DNA from: Actinoalloteichus caeruleus DSM 43889
Lineage (GTDB): Bacteria > Actinomycetota > Actinomycetes > Mycobacteriales > Pseudonocardiaceae
Assembly: GCF_000429185.2 (NCBI RefSeq)
Contig: NZ_AUBJ02000001.1
Location: 1,984,001 to 2,048,000 of the forward strand
Direction: 5' to 3'
Length of the DNA stretch: 64,000 nt
Below, in pieces: positions 16,200 through 27,627 of the stretch. The first letter of the stretch is position 1. Each line of letters begins with the position of its first letter. The position numbers were made by a program, and so were the translations under genes. Below the pieces are notes generated by a model that saw only the letters and a list, made by a program, of their open reading frames with translations, was not told where the DNA came from and made no database searches.

Positions 16200-17387
16200 T
16201 CACCCGCCCCAGGCGGCGGGGAAGTCGGGCAGGTCCTCACAGCCGCACAGCGCGTAGTGCTGCGGGGGCATGTCCGGTTGGAGGTAGTCGTCGAGGGTGT
16301 CCTGGGTGATCACCGGCTGCGGCAGCACCCACTGCTCGGGGACCTCCTGGCCGCCGAGCACCCGCAGCGCCGCCAGCACCGGCGTCCGCCACTGGAAGGT
16401 GGGGTAGCCGGGGGCGACCGCCGTCAGTCCCCGCTCGTCCCAGGCCTGGAGGAAGTCCTGCTGGTCCTCACCCGTGATCGGGGGAACCGGTACCCCGGCG
16501 TCCTCGAACGCCTCCACCGCCGCCACCGCCGTCGCGCCCGCGTCCATCCACACGCCGTCCAAGCCGCCGAACCGCTGGATGTAGTCCGAGACGGTGTTCT
16601 TCACCGTCGCCGGGTCGTCCTCGGTGAACTGGACGCCGACGACCTCCAGGTCGCTGTCCTCGAACACCCGCTCGGCCGCCGCCCACCGGTGCTCCAGCAC
16701 GTCCACGCCGGGTGAGATGCGCAGCGCCAACACCTGGCCGCCCGGTTCCACCTCCTCCGCCAGGAACTCGGCGCCGGCCGCGCCGTAGGCGTACCCGCCG
16801 ATGGGGCTGATGAAGGTGACCGGGCAGTCGGTGTCCACGCCCCGGTCGAACACGATGACCGGCAGCTGCTCGCAGGCCGCGGCCACCGCCGGGGTCAACG
16901 TGGCCGTGGTGTTCGGGGAGACGATGAGCAGGTCGCAGTCCTGGCTGGCCAACGACTGGATGTCGGAGATCTGCTTGTCGTCCTGACCCTGGGCGTCGAG
17001 CACGGTGAACTCGGCGATCTCTGGGTGCAGGTCCACCTCGGCCCGCATCGTCCGCCACCCCACGGACCGCCACGGGTTGAACAGGCCGGCGTTGGAGAAG
17101 CACAGGTGGTACGGCCCGTCCTGCTGGTACTGCTCGGTGGGCACGTACTCCGGTTCCAGCGCCTGCTCCCACGGGCGGTCCGCCGGACCGTCCGGGGTGG
17201 CCTCCCGCAACGCCAGCTGCCGTTCGTACTCCGCCTGGTCGAAGAACTCGGAGGCGGTGGCGTCCGCCCCGGTCTCGTCCCCGGCGGTGGGACCCGACCC
17301 GGCGTCGGGGAGGTCACTGGTGCAGCCGGCGACGAGCAGCGCGGCCGCCGCGACCGCCACCCCGACCGTCCTCGTTCTCGTTCTCAT
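16200..17387 (-). CDS. Sugar ABC transporter substrate-binding lipoprotein
   Basis: A 395-residue periplasmic-binding-protein type I family (ribose/galactose-binding) lipoprotein. The signal ends in the lipobox LLVAGC at residues 17-22, so it should be anchored outside the membrane. The mature protein has two Rossmann-like lobes, with LLIVSPNTTATLTPAV and VIVFDRGVDTDCPV typical of the RbsB family. Its start codon overlaps the permease stop (ATGA at 17384-17387), showing translational coupling. It supplies substrate to the two permeases and the double ATPase upstream. The sugar is unknown. Confidence 0.92.
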   Translation of the reverse strand: MRTRTRTVGVAVAAAALLVAGCTSDLPDAGSGPTAGDETGADATASEFFDQAEYERQLALREATPDGPADRPWEQALEPEYVPTEQYQQDGPYHLCFSNAGLFNPWRSVGWRTMRAEVDLHPEIAEFTVLDAQGQDDKQISDIQSLASQDCDLLIVSPNTTATLTPAVAAACEQLPVIVFDRGVDTDCPVTFISPIGGYAYGAAGAEFLAEEVEPGGQVLALRISPGVDVLEHRWAAAERVFEDSDLEVVGVQFTEDDPATVKNTVSDYIQRFGGLDGVWMDAGATAVAAVEAFEDAGVPVPPITGEDQQDFLQAWDERGLTAVAPGYPTFQWRTPVLAALRVLGGQEVPEQWVLPQPVITQDTLDDYLQPDMPPQHYALCGCEDLPDFPAAWGG

Positions 17388-18412
17388 ACCGACTCCCTGA
17401 CGGGTTGATGGGTCCTCGTGGCCCGCCGCGACCAGGAGATCCCCCCGACCGCGACGGCGGTGATGACGATGACGCCCTGCACGGCCGACTCCAACGCGCC
17501 GGACACCCCCAGCAGGGTCAGCAGGGTGAACAGGGCCTGGAGGGAGAAGGCGCCGGCCATCGCCGCGACCACCGAGCCCCGGCCGCCGCCGAGGGCGACA
17601 CCCCCCAGCACGACGGCGGTGATCGCCTGGAACTCGTAGCCGGAACCGGCCTGCGCGGACACCCCGGTGAACCCGCCGACGAGGATCGCGGCCACCGCGG
17701 CGGCCACTCCGGACAGCGCGAACGCCAGGATCCGCAACCGGGCGACCCGCACCCCGGCCAGCCCGGCGGCGACGTCGTTGTCACCGGTGGCGACCAGCGT
17801 TCGGCCGGTGTCGGAGCGCATGAACAGCACGGCCGCGACGCCGACGACGGCCAGCACCACCACCGCCCACGGCAGCCACTCGGCGCCGGGGACCGCCGAG
17901 CGCCCCAGCATCCGGTAGTCCTCCGGTAGGTACCCCCGGGGCGCGCCCTGCGTCCAGAAGAACACCGCCCCTTGGAGGACCAGCATCATGCCGAGGGTCG
18001 CGATGAAGGAGGGCACGGCGAACACGGTGGACACGATGCCGTTGACCACGCCCACCAGCAGGCCCCCGAGGAGCAGCACGGCCACGACCACCAGCCACGG
18101 CAGTCCGGGAGCCAGGTTGAACAACTCGGCCGCCACGACCACCCCGGCGGTGACCACCGCCCCCACCGACAGGTCGAAACCACCCGAGACGATCACCAGG
18201 TACTGCCCGGCCGCGAGGATCACCAACGGCGCGGAACGCCGGAGGAACGCCAGCAGCCGCTCCGGATCGAAGAACCCGGGGTCGACGACCGCCAACGCGA
18301 CCAGCAACGCGACCAGCAGCACCAGCACCGGCGCCACCGCCCGCAACCCGGCCAGCGGGGCCGGCCGCCACCGGAGGTGCGCCGCGCCGCTCGCCGGCTC
18401 CGTCCCCGTCAT
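17384..18412 (-). CDS. Sugar ABC transporter permease
   Basis: A 342-residue inner membrane permease of the ribose/xylose (BPD_transp_2) family with eight to ten hydrophobic helices. The conserved segments VSGGFDLSVGAVV and GVALGGGRGSVVAAMAGA are present. ATG at 18412 overlaps the preceding permease stop by 4 bp. It forms the membrane channel together with the permease at 18409-19425. Confidence 0.92.
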   Translation of the reverse strand: MTGTEPASGAAHLRWRPAPLAGLRAVAPVLVLLVALLVALAVVDPGFFDPERLLAFLRRSAPLVILAAGQYLVIVSGGFDLSVGAVVTAGVVVAAELFNLAPGLPWLVVVAVLLLGGLLVGVVNGIVSTVFAVPSFIATLGMMLVLQGAVFFWTQGAPRGYLPEDYRMLGRSAVPGAEWLPWAVVVLAVVGVAAVLFMRSDTGRTLVATGDNDVAAGLAGVRVARLRILAFALSGVAAAVAAILVGGFTGVSAQAGSGYEFQAITAVVLGGVALGGGRGSVVAAMAGAFSLQALFTLLTLLGVSGALESAVQGVIVITAVAVGGISWSRRATRTHQPVRESV

Positions 18413-19421
18413 GACCCACCCCGCATCCCGCGGCGTCGGACGTCGACGCCGCGCCGCGCGTAGAGAGCGACCGCGACGACGATGACGACGCCCCGGACGA
18501 CGTTCTTGAAGAACGGATCGACGGCGAGCTGGTCGAACACGGTGTCCAGGGTGGCCAGGATCAGGACCCCGCCGACCGTGCCGGCCACTCCGCCACGGCC
18601 ACCGGCCAGCAGGGTGCCGCCCAGCACGACGGCCGCGATGGACACCAGGTCGTACTGCGCCTCGGTGCCCGCCCACGGCGCCCCCGCGCCCAACCGGCTC
18701 GCCAGGAACACCCCGGCCAGGCCCGCGCACAGGGCGCACAGGACGTGGGCGGTCACCCGGGTCCGGGTCGTGGGCACCCCCGACAGCCGGGCGACCTCCT
18801 CGTCGCCGCCGACCGCGTAGATGTGGTGCCCCAGCCGGGTGCGCCGCAACACGAACCAGGTGACCGCGACCGTGGCAGCCAGCAGGAACACCGACACCGG
18901 CACCGGGCCGAGTCGGTCGTAGCCGAGGTGCTGGAAGGAGGTGGGCACCGCCCCGGCCGGGCCGGTGTAGTTGTGCTCCAGGTAGCCCCGCAGGATCAGC
19001 GCCATCCCCAGGGTGGCGATGAAGGCGTTCACCCCGAGCCGGGTGACGACGAGACCGTTGGCCAGTCCCACGACGGCGGCCACGGCCAGGGCGGCCAGCA
19101 CACCGGGGACGACACCGGCGGTCTGCATGGTCTGCGCGGTGACGAGGCTGGTCAGGCTGACCAGGTAGGCCACCGACAGGTCCAGCGACCCGGCCAGGAT
19201 CACGTAGGTCTGCCCGACGGCGACCAACCCGAGGGCCACCGAGTTCTGCAGGATCGTGACCGTGTTGCCCACCGTGACGAAGTCCCCGCCCCGCGCGGCG
19301 ACCGCCAGCCACCCCACCAGGTAGACGCCGACCAGGGCGAGGTAGACCACGCCCACCGGCCCGCGCGGTCGAAGTCGGACGAAGGCACCGGACCGGCCGG
19401 TCGGTGTCACCGAGGGGGCCG

Positions 19422-19425
<4 letters not shown>
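18409..19425 (-). CDS. Sugar ABC transporter permease
   Basis: A 338-residue BPD_transp_2 family permease, with LAGSLDLSVAYLVSL and GTLLAGGRGGVAGTVGG as the family segments. GTG at 19425 overlaps the ATPase stop (GTGA) and has GGAGGTGGC upstream. It is paralogous to the following permease, so the channel is likely a heterodimer. Confidence 0.92.
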
Positions 19426-20936
<1,511 letters not shown>

Positions 20937-21417
20937 CAAACCTCCGCAGGCCGTCCCTCGCCGTCACGGTAGAGGCTTTCGTCGGCGCAGGACAGAAGTG
21001 CGGATGCGTCTCGTCGGGTTAACGGTTTTCCTTTTTCGTATCGTTCGGATTCGAGACGAACGAATGGTGGTCCCGTTCGTCCACCGATATGCCGGACCGG
21101 CTCGTCCTTCCAGGGCAGGCGTGGGCGGCGGACGGTGCAGTGGTGCCGGCGGGCCGGTGCTACCTCGGGTGACCGGAACCGCCGAACGAGCGATTGGCTC
21201 GTGTCCGGATGGGGACATCGCGTCGTCCGCCGGCTCCCCTGGTCGGCCCGGCGGTGGGGCGAGGTGTCCCAGGCCCGGTCGCCAGGGGGTTCGCGGGCGT
21301 GGGCGTCGTCCCCGGTCGCCGCCCCGAACCGGCCGCGCCGGCCGCACCCCGGTCCCGGCGGCGGCGCCGGAGGTGCCGCCCCGCCCCGGGGGTGCGGGGC
21401 GGGCCGGGTCGCGGGGG
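20937..21417. other. Intergenic, ABC operon control region
   Basis: No gene seen. The left 150 bp contain the operator-like sites listed at 21017-21079 in a patch of lower GC content; the rest is featureless. Confidence 0.55.
21017..21079 (-). promoter_or_regulatory. Operator-like sites upstream of the sugar ABC operon
   Basis: The minus strand reads GGAAAACCGTTAACC at 21031-21017, matching the sites before the ThuA and GH43 genes. To its right CGTTCG (21042), CGAACG (21057) and CGTTCG (21074) form two overlapping inverted repeats at 15-17 bp spacing in an A+T-rich patch. The arrangement fits repressor and activator sites. The regulator is not in the window. Confidence 0.45.
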
Positions 21418-22491
21418 TCAGCCGGGTCGGGACGTGGCGGCGACCCGCTGCCACGCGTCGAGGAGCCGCCGCGCCGAGCCGCCGACCGGGCCGACCGCGT
21501 CGGCGAGCACGGCGGGGTCGGGCGGGGTCGCCCGTTCCACCTCGGACGCCGCCCGGTCGGCGTCCTGGATGGTCGCGGAGCAGACCGCGCGCAGGTGGTC
21601 GGGGACGGACAGGCCCGGGTCGACGCAGCCGACGAGGGGCGTGCCGACGGCGGCGATGAGCGGGAAGACGGTGCCGGGGATGCCGATCGCCACCTCGGCC
21701 CGGGCCGAGCTCTCCAGGGAACTGACGGGGCTGATCTCGTACTCGCCCCACAGCGCCGGGTCCTCGCGGGGGTGGAGTCCGACGAGGATCCGCCAGCCGG
21801 CGGCGCGCAGCCGGCTGGCCGCCTCCAGCAGCAGTCGCGCGCCGGGTGCCGCCCCGCCCGTCTCGTCGGGGTGGGTCACGCTGGTGAGGACGAGCGCGAG
21901 GCCGGGTTCGGGGTCGCGGGTGGGCAGCGAGTCGGTCTGCGGGGAGCCGACGACGTCGATCCGTCGGGAGGTGCCCAGGTGGGCGGCGAACGACCGGGCG
22001 TCCGCCGGGGACGAGGCGGTGACGGCCCGGATACGGGACCTCACCCGGTTGGCGCCTTCCGCCTCCTCCGGACGCAGGTACGCGAGGGTGCTGGCGGCGA
22101 CGGGCAGCCGGCGGAACCGGTCCACGCACTCCACCGGCCAGGGCTCGGCGCCGGTGACGACGAGCAGGTCCGCCGTCGTGACCTGGTCGGGGGTGGCCAC
22201 GGGCACCGGGTCGTCCGGGGCGACGCCGTCGAGGTCGGGCACCAGCTGCACCAGGTCCAGGCCGCGTGCCCGGGCCTCGTCGAGCAGGGGCGCCACGTGG
22301 TAGGTCCCCCACGGTTCGTTGGTGGCGACCACCACCCGGGGTGCCTCATCCCGGGGGCCCCGGGCCGGGCCCGGGCGGGCCGCCTGGGCCACTCCGGCGG
22401 TGACGGCGAGGGCGCCGGAGGCGAGGCCGGCCGCGAGAAGGGCGCGGCGGCCGAGCCGGGCGGGAGTGGGGTGCTGGTGTCCGTGGCGCAT
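21418..22491 (-). CDS. Tat-exported protein, glycosyltransferase-B-like, function unknown
   Basis: A 357-residue protein with a twin-arginine-type signal (LGRRALLAAGLASGALAVTAG, cleavage near AQA-A). The mature part starts VVVATNEPWGTYHVAPLLDEARARGLDL and contains ILVGLHPREDPALWGEYEI, IGIPGTVFPLIAAVGTPLVG and VDPGLSVPDHL, reminiscent of the nucleotide-binding half of GT-B glycosyltransferases or CDP-glycerol transferases. An exported enzyme of that fold would be odd, so a binding or surface role is possible. ATG at 22491 is chosen as the only start that gives an intact signal peptide. No partner gene is adjacent. Confidence 0.75.
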   Translation of the reverse strand: MRHGHQHPTPARLGRRALLAAGLASGALAVTAGVAQAARPGPARGPRDEAPRVVVATNEPWGTYHVAPLLDEARARGLDLVQLVPDLDGVAPDDPVPVATPDQVTTADLLVVTGAEPWPVECVDRFRRLPVAASTLAYLRPEEAEGANRVRSRIRAVTASSPADARSFAAHLGTSRRIDVVGSPQTDSLPTRDPEPGLALVLTSVTHPDETGGAAPGARLLLEAASRLRAAGWRILVGLHPREDPALWGEYEISPVSSLESSARAEVAIGIPGTVFPLIAAVGTPLVGCVDPGLSVPDHLRAVCSATIQDADRAASEVERATPPDPAVLADAVGPVGGSARRLLDAWQRVAATSRPG

Positions 22492-22902
22492 GGCCGGACC
22501 GTAGGTGGGGACGGTGGCCCGTGGGTGACGGGTGCGGGTCGGTCCGGCGACGGTCGGGGAACGGTCGGCGGGTATGGCCGCGGCCCGTGGCCTGGAGTGG
22601 CTGGACACGTACGAAGTGAATTGGTTTTACATATCACTGAAGGGACGGTGCCCGCCGAACCGACGGGGAAGCCGTCGGCTGGGCCCGGCCTCGGCCGCCC
22701 CGCCCAGTCAGGACGATCCCGGGGCACCGCCGCCCCCGGTGACCTCGCCGCGTCGACCGCTCACCCCGCGCGCCTCCGGCCCGGGCCACCACCGACCGCC
22801 GCGACGCGGCGGGGCGGGAACCGCTGTTCCTGGTTCCCGCCCCACGACGCGCACCCGTCACCACGGTCGGCCCGCCTCCGCTCCCGGGGCGAGCCACCCC
22901 GG
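22492..22902. other. Intergenic with A+T-rich island
   Basis: No gene seen. Positions 22610-22640 form an A+T-rich island in which AGTGA (22615) and TCACT (22634) are inverted arms. It may hold the promoter of the Tat protein, 120 bp away. Confidence 0.45.
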
Positions 22903-25311
22903 CTAGGCGGGCAGCGGTTCACCCACGGCGGCCTGTCGCCGCGACCACCACCGGTTGACCCACCACACCGCCTCCACCACGAGGATGCCGACACCCCCGC
23001 ACAGCAGGGCCTTGGCCGTGCCCGCCAGGTTGCTGGGGTCGAGCTCGAAGTACTTCTGGGTCAGGGGCATGAGGAACATCGCCGTGGACAGGCCGGCCAT
23101 GCCCAGGATCAACCCGACCTTCCACCACGAGTAGGGCCTGGCCACGATCGCCAACACCCACAACGCGATGACGATCAACGTGATCAACGCCGTCGTCCCC
23201 GCCTGGATCCGGTCCACCTGGCTGGCCCCCGGCCCCTGGTAGACGAGCAGGTAGGAGACGAACGTCGCCACCGAGATCACGATGCCGGCGGGAATGGCCA
23301 TCCGCATGACCCGCCCGACGAAACCCGACCGCGCCCGCTCGGTGTTGGGCGCGAGGGACAGGATGAAGGCCGGCACCCCGATGGTGAACCACGCGGTGAT
23401 CGTGACGTGCCGGGGCAGGAACGGGTAGGGCACCTGGGCCATGCCGATCATCAGGGCCAACAGCACCGAGTAGACGGTCTTGGTGAGGAACAGGTTCGAG
23501 ACCCGCTCGATGTTGCCGATGACCCGGCGGCCCTCCGCGACCACCTTGGGCAGCGTCGCGAACTTGTTGTCCAGCAGCACGATCTGCGCCACGGCACGAC
23601 TGGCCTGGCTCCCGGAGCCCATGGCGACCCCGATGTCGGCGTCCTTGAGCGCCAGCACGTCGTTGACCCCGTCGCCGGTCATCGCCACCGTGTGGCCCCG
23701 GGACTGGAGCGCCCCCACCATCGCCCGCTTCTGCCCAGGGTCGACCCGGCCGAAGACCGTGCCCGCCTCCACGGCGTCGGCCAGCGGTTCCGGCTCCGAG
23801 GGCAGGGTCCGCGCGTCCACGGGCCGGTCGGCCCCGGGAAGTCCCAGGCCGCTGGCGACGGCGCCGACCGAGGTGGCGTTGTCCCCGGAGATGACCTTCA
23901 TCCCGACCCGCTGGTCGTGGAAGTAGTCGATGGTGTCCTTCGCGTCCGGCCGGATGCGCTGTTCCAACACGACCAGCGCGACCGGGCTGACCCGGCCGGG
24001 AGCGTCCTCGGCGTCCACCGGTCGGTCCGACCTGGCGAGCAACAGCACCCGCAGACCCCGCGCGCCGATCCGCTCGGCCTCGGCGCGTTCCACACTCCCC
24101 TCCGCCAGCAGGACGTCGGGGGCGCCCAACAACCAGTTGCCGTGCTCCCCGAAACTGGCGCCGCTCCACTTCCGCGCCGAGGAGAAGGGCGCGGTGCCCG
24201 TGACCGTCCAGCCCGGGTCGTTCGGGTGCGCCTCGGCGATCGCCTGGAGGCTGGCGTTCGGGCGGGGATCGGCGGCGGCCAACGCGGCCAACGCCCGCGC
24301 CGCGTTCGCCGAGGACTCCCCGGTGTTGCGCACCCGCACCTCGGCCAGGCGCATCCCGTTCTCGGTCAGCGTGCCCGTCTTGTCGGCGCACACCACGTCC
24401 ACCCTGGCCAGCCCCTCGATGGCCGGCAGTTCCTGCACCAGGCACTTGTAGCGGCCCAGGCGGATCACGCCGACGGCGAAGGCGATGCTGGTCATCAGGA
24501 TGAGCCCCTCGGGCACCATCGGCACCAGGGCGGCGACCATGCCCCGGATCGCCTCCGGCCACGCCTGGTCACCGGCGAGCTGGTTGTAGATGGTGAGCAG
24601 CCCGGCTGGCACCAGCAGGTAGGTGATGACCTTGAGGATCCTGTCGATCCCCGAGCGGAGCTCCGACTTCACCAGCGTGAACTTGCTGGCCTCCTCCGCC
24701 AACCGGGCGGCGTAGGCGTCGCGGCCGACCTTCGTCGCGGTGTAGACACCCGAACCGGCGACCACGAAGCTCCCGGAGAGCACCCGGTCCCCCGGCGCCT
24801 TGACCACCGGGTCCGACTCGCCGGTGAGCAGCGACTCGTCCACCTCCAGGGCCTCGGCGGCGAGGACCGTCCCGTCCACCACCACCTGGTCGCCCGCACC
24901 CAGTTCGATCACGTCGTCGAGGACGACCTCGTTCGGGGCGATCTCGGCGGACTGGCCGTCCCGGCGCACCCGGGGCCGGCTCTGCCCGATGATGGCGAGT
25001 TTCTCCAGGGTCCGCTTCGCGCGGAGCTCCTGCACCACGCCGATCGCGCTGTTGGCGACGATCAGGACGCCGAAGATACCGTCCAGGAAGTAGCCGGTGG
25101 ACATCACCAGGACGAAGAGCACGGCGTAGATGGCGTTGATCCTGGTGAGGACGTTGGCCCTGATGATCTGCGCGACGCTCCGGCTGGCCCGTGCCGGCAC
25201 GTCGTTGGTCTGTCCCGCGGCGACCCGCTGTGCGACGTCGGCGGCGGTGAGGCCGTCGAGCAGGTCGCGTGTTCCGTCATTCGCGTTGCCGGTCACCCCA
25301 GCGAGCGACAT
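22903..25311 (-). CDS. ctpE: P-type cation ATPase, CtpE type
   Basis: An 802-residue P-type ATPase with about ten membrane helices. Actuator motif LLTGES near residue 150, phosphorylation motif DKTGTLTEN near 311, and hinge [13 protein letters not shown] near 545. The M4 helix reads [16 protein letters not shown], and [21 protein letters not shown] follows, both closely like mycobacterial CtpE, a calcium-transporting ATPase needed in low calcium. No heavy-metal-binding domain or CPC motif is present. ATG at 25311 has GGAG upstream. Stand-alone gene. Calcium is the likely ion by family similarity. Confidence 0.9.
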   Translation of the reverse strand: MSLAGVTGNANDGTRDLLDGLTAADVAQRVAAGQTNDVPARASRSVAQIIRANVLTRINAIYAVLFVLVMSTGYFLDGIFGVLIVANSAIGVVQELRAKRTLEKLAIIGQSRPRVRRDGQSAEIAPNEVVLDDVIELGAGDQVVVDGTVLAAEALEVDESLLTGESDPVVKAPGDRVLSGSFVVAGSGVYTATKVGRDAYAARLAEEASKFTLVKSELRSGIDRILKVITYLLVPAGLLTIYNQLAGDQAWPEAIRGMVAALVPMVPEGLILMTSIAFAVGVIRLGRYKCLVQELPAIEGLARVDVVCADKTGTLTENGMRLAEVRVRNTGESSANAARALAALAAADPRPNASLQAIAEAHPNDPGWTVTGTAPFSSARKWSGASFGEHGNWLLGAPDVLLAEGSVERAEAERIGARGLRVLLLARSDRPVDAEDAPGRVSPVALVVLEQRIRPDAKDTIDYFHDQRVGMKVISGDNATSVGAVASGLGLPGADRPVDARTLPSEPEPLADAVEAGTVFGRVDPGQKRAMVGALQSRGHTVAMTGDGVNDVLALKDADIGVAMGSGSQASRAVAQIVLLDNKFATLPKVVAEGRRVIGNIERVSNLFLTKTVYSVLLALMIGMAQVPYPFLPRHVTITAWFTIGVPAFILSLAPNTERARSGFVGRVMRMAIPAGIVISVATFVSYLLVYQGPGASQVDRIQAGTTALITLIVIALWVLAIVARPYSWWKVGLILGMAGLSTAMFLMPLTQKYFELDPSNLAGTAKALLCGGVGILVVEAVWWVNRWWSRRQAAVGEPLPA

Positions 25312-25366
25312 ATGTGCTTCTCCGTGTCGATGGTCTCACCCGGGGTGGTCGCGGGTGAATGGCATC

Positions 25367-25389
25367 GCCGGGGCACCTGGTGCCCCGGC
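25367..25389. repeat. Perfect 23-nt inverted repeat upstream of ctpE
   Basis: GCCGGGGCACC (25367-25377) and GGTGCCCCGGC (25379-25389) are perfect 11-bp arms around one base. It lies 56-78 bp before the ctpE start on its template. It could be an operator or, in RNA, a very stable hairpin in the 5' leader. Confidence 0.6.
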
Positions 25390-26186
25390 CCTCGCGGATC
25401 CCCGCTCCCGTCCTCCGGTCCCCCACCACCGGGTGGACGGTTCGTCGCGCGGTGTCCCACGTCCTGGTCGCGCTGCTCGCTCCTGCGGCCGTCCCTCCGT
25501 CGCTTGGGTCGAGGTGTCCACGACTCTAGGAGTTGGGGGTCGTGGACACATTGGGCATCGGTCAGTCAGGTCCCTGAATCTCCTCGGGGATGCCCCCGAG
25601 AAGAGCCAGGGTTTGGTGCCAACGGCCGGTTCCGGCCCGGTCGGGGCCTCGACGCGCGACCGCCGACGGCACCACCGGTCGGCATGCGGGGAGGGTGTGG
25701 TTCCCCAGGCTCACTCGGTCCTGGCTCCGCCGACGCGGCGTCGGTGCCGCATCGGTGGTTCCCGGACCGGTCGGCGGGGACATCGCGGACCTGGAGCGGT
25801 CCCGTCGACGACGTGTGTCCCCGAGACCAGGAGGATTTCATGGCCGGTGTTCCGCCGACGCCGCGACCCGCCACCAGCGCGGTCGGGGGTCGGGCGGGGC
25901 TGCTGGCGCCGTTGGACGGAGCCGGCCAGGGCCGCCCGGGGCGGCGGGAGCACCACGCGCGAACGCGCCCAGGCCGGGCCTCGACCTCGCCCTCGTGGAC
26001 GACGCGGTCCCGAGGAGCGCTCGGCCCGCATCCTCCGCCCCGGCCCGCGGTGCCGCCGCCGAACTCGGGGCTGGGACGACGCACCACCCGCGCGGCCTGG
26101 GGAGGCCCGGCCGGTCCGACCGTCCCCGCTCCCGCCGTGCGCCCGGCACCCGCCGAGGAGACGGGGGCATGGCTGGGGACGCCGCC
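25390..26186. other. Long intergenic stretch, possible decayed gene
   Basis: About 800 bp between ctpE and the first dormancy-type promoter. Apart from the candidate decayed frame at 25840-26298, no coding sequence is supported. The segment 25528-25580 is mildly A+T-rich. Confidence 0.5.
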
Positions 26187-26298
26187 GGGGCTTTCGTCGC
26201 CGGGGGAGGCGGGCTTTGGTCCCTGCCCTCCCACCCGGGACGGGCCTAACGTCGTGATGACGGACCGACGGAACCGAGTCGACTCCGGGAGCTGGTGA
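25840..26298 (+). pseudogene. Possible decayed small ORF (PPOX-like?)
   Basis: ATG at 25840 follows AGGAGG by 5 nt, one of the best ribosome sites in the area. The 152-residue frame is low in complexity, but its start, with RAGLLAPLDGAGQGRPGR, loosely recalls the N-terminus of pyridoxamine-phosphate-oxidase-like proteins often found with dormancy genes. A different frame continues with LDLALVDDAV, suggesting frameshifts. It overlaps the DosR-like boxes before the nitroreductase. Weak call. Confidence 0.25.
26187..26252 (+). promoter_or_regulatory. DosR-like box pair and -10 for the Acg-like gene
   Basis: Two 14-bp sites fit GGGAC-N4-GTCCC at 8 of 10 fixed positions: GGGGCTTTCGTCGC (26187-26200) and CGGGCTTTGGTCCC (26210-26223), 23 bp apart start to start. 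Exactly 23 nt after the second is TAACGT (26247-26252), a TANNNT -10. The same geometry recurs at three other promoters of the island. Activation by the response regulator at 30592 is inferred. Confidence 0.6.
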
Positions 26299-26300
26299 GC

Positions 26301-27299
26301 ATGTCGGACGGGCCTGGCGAGGAAGTGCTGTGGTCGGCCGTCGACCAGGCGACCCGCGCGCCCTCGGTGCACAACACCCAGCCGTGGCGTTGGCGTTGGG
26401 AGCCGGGTGCGGTGTGGCTGTACGCCGACTGGGGCCGGCAGCTCCCGGTGGCCGACCCCCGGGGGTGGGACGTCCTGATGAGCTGCGGAGCCGCCCTGCA
26501 CCACCTCCGGGTGGCCCTCGCGGCGGCCGGGTGGGCGACCGAGGTGCGCCGACTTCCCGATCCCACCGACGGGTCGCTGTTGGCCGCCGTGCGCACCCAC
26601 CCGCACCAGCCCACCGAGGAGGAGCGTCGCACGGCCTCGACCATCCCCGAGCGGCGGAGCGACCGGCGCCGGTACGACCTGTGGCAGGTGCCCACCGCCC
26701 TGATCAGGGAGATGGAGGAGCGCGCCGCCGAACAGGGGGTCACCGTGCGCCCGGTGACGGACCCGGCCACCCGGTACCGCCTGGTCAGTGCGATGCGGGA
26801 GGCGGCGGAACGGCAGGAGTCCGACGAGGCCTACCTCTCGGAACTGGCCGCGTGGAGCGGGCGCCTGTCCCACGACGTGGAGGGCGTCCCGGCCGCGAAC
26901 ACCCTGGCCCCCGGCGCCGGGGACCCCGACGTGCCGACCCGGCGGTTCCCCGGTGGGGAACTGCCCAGGTCGCCCCGCCAGCTGAACGATCCGGACGCCG
27001 GCACCCTGCTGGTCCTCGGCAGCGCGCGGGAGGACCGGATGTCGTGGCTGCGCGCCGGGGAGGCCCTGAGCGCGGTGCTGTTGTGCGCGGCCGAGCACGG
27101 GCTGGTGAGCTGTCCGCTGAGCCAGGCCCTGGAAGTGCCCATCACCCGGGACGCGCTGCGCGAACGGGTGCTGGACGCGGAGACCTACCCGCACATCGTG
27201 GTCCGGGTGGGTTGCCCACTGCTCAACGCTCCCCCGTTGGCCGAGACCCCGCGCCGCCCCCTCGCGGAGATCGTGGAGCGCGCGGCACCCGTGCGCTAG
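26301..27299 (+). CDS. Acg-like nitroreductase-family protein
   Basis: A 332-residue nitroreductase-fold protein of the Acg group (mycobacterial Rv2032/Rv3131), hallmark APSVHNTQPWRW near residue 20 and RRSDRRRYDLWQVP near residue 118. In mycobacteria these proteins belong to the DosR hypoxia regulon and bind FMN, possibly storing it rather than reducing nitro groups. ATG at 26301 follows GGGAG by 9 nt; a GTG at 26295 is too close. A second copy lies at 31611. The downstream SHOCT gene is 49 nt away and probably in the same transcript. Confidence 0.88.
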   Translation: MSDGPGEEVLWSAVDQATRAPSVHNTQPWRWRWEPGAVWLYADWGRQLPVADPRGWDVLMSCGAALHHLRVALAAAGWATEVRRLPDPTDGSLLAAVRTHPHQPTEEERRTASTIPERRSDRRRYDLWQVPTALIREMEERAAEQGVTVRPVTDPATRYRLVSAMREAAERQESDEAYLSELAAWSGRLSHDVEGVPAANTLAPGAGDPDVPTRRFPGGELPRSPRQLNDPDAGTLLVLGSAREDRMSWLRAGEALSAVLLCAAEHGLVSCPLSQALEVPITRDALRERVLDAETYPHIVVRVGCPLLNAPPLAETPRRPLAEIVERAAPVR

Positions 27300-27348
27300 G
27301 GCCGTGCCGGCCGCGTGGACACGCGAGGCGGCAGAGGAAGGAGTCCCG

Positions 27349-27627
27349 ATGTACTACGGACCGACCTGGGGCCCAGGGCCCTGGATATTCTTCGTCGTCC
27401 TCCTGCTGTTGATCGTCGCCATCGCCCTCTCTGCGTTCCTGGTCCGGCGCGGCGTCGCCGGTGGGACCTCGGGCGCGCACCGGGCGGACGGCACGATGCG
27501 CGAGACCGGCCTGGAGAGCGCCAGGCGGATCCTCGACGAGCGCTTCGCCCGGGGCGAGATCAACGAGGAGGAGTACCGGCGACGGCGGCACGTCATCAGG
27601 GACGACGGCGCCTCACCTGGCGACTGA
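27349..27627 (+). CDS. SHOCT-domain membrane protein
   Basis: A 92-residue protein: a short Tyr/Gly/Pro-rich start (MYYGPTWGPGPW), one strong membrane helix (FFVVLLLLIVAIALSAFLV, residues 14-32), then a C-terminal SHOCT motif (ILDERFARGEINEEEYRRRR). SHOCT modules are oligomerisation or targeting peptides found at protein ends. AGGAAGGAG precedes the ATG. It probably shares the DosR-like promoter of the nitroreductase. Confidence 0.85.
   Translation: MYYGPTWGPGPWIFFVVLLLLIVAIALSAFLVRRGVAGGTSGAHRADGTMRETGLESARRILDERFARGEINEEEYRRRRHVIRDDGASPGD

Noticed and set aside
20998-26298. A 1,766-codon open frame on the plus strand
   Set aside because: It runs antisense through the Tat-protein and ctpE genes, has no ribosome site or recognisable domain, and reflects the GC-biased third positions of the real genes.
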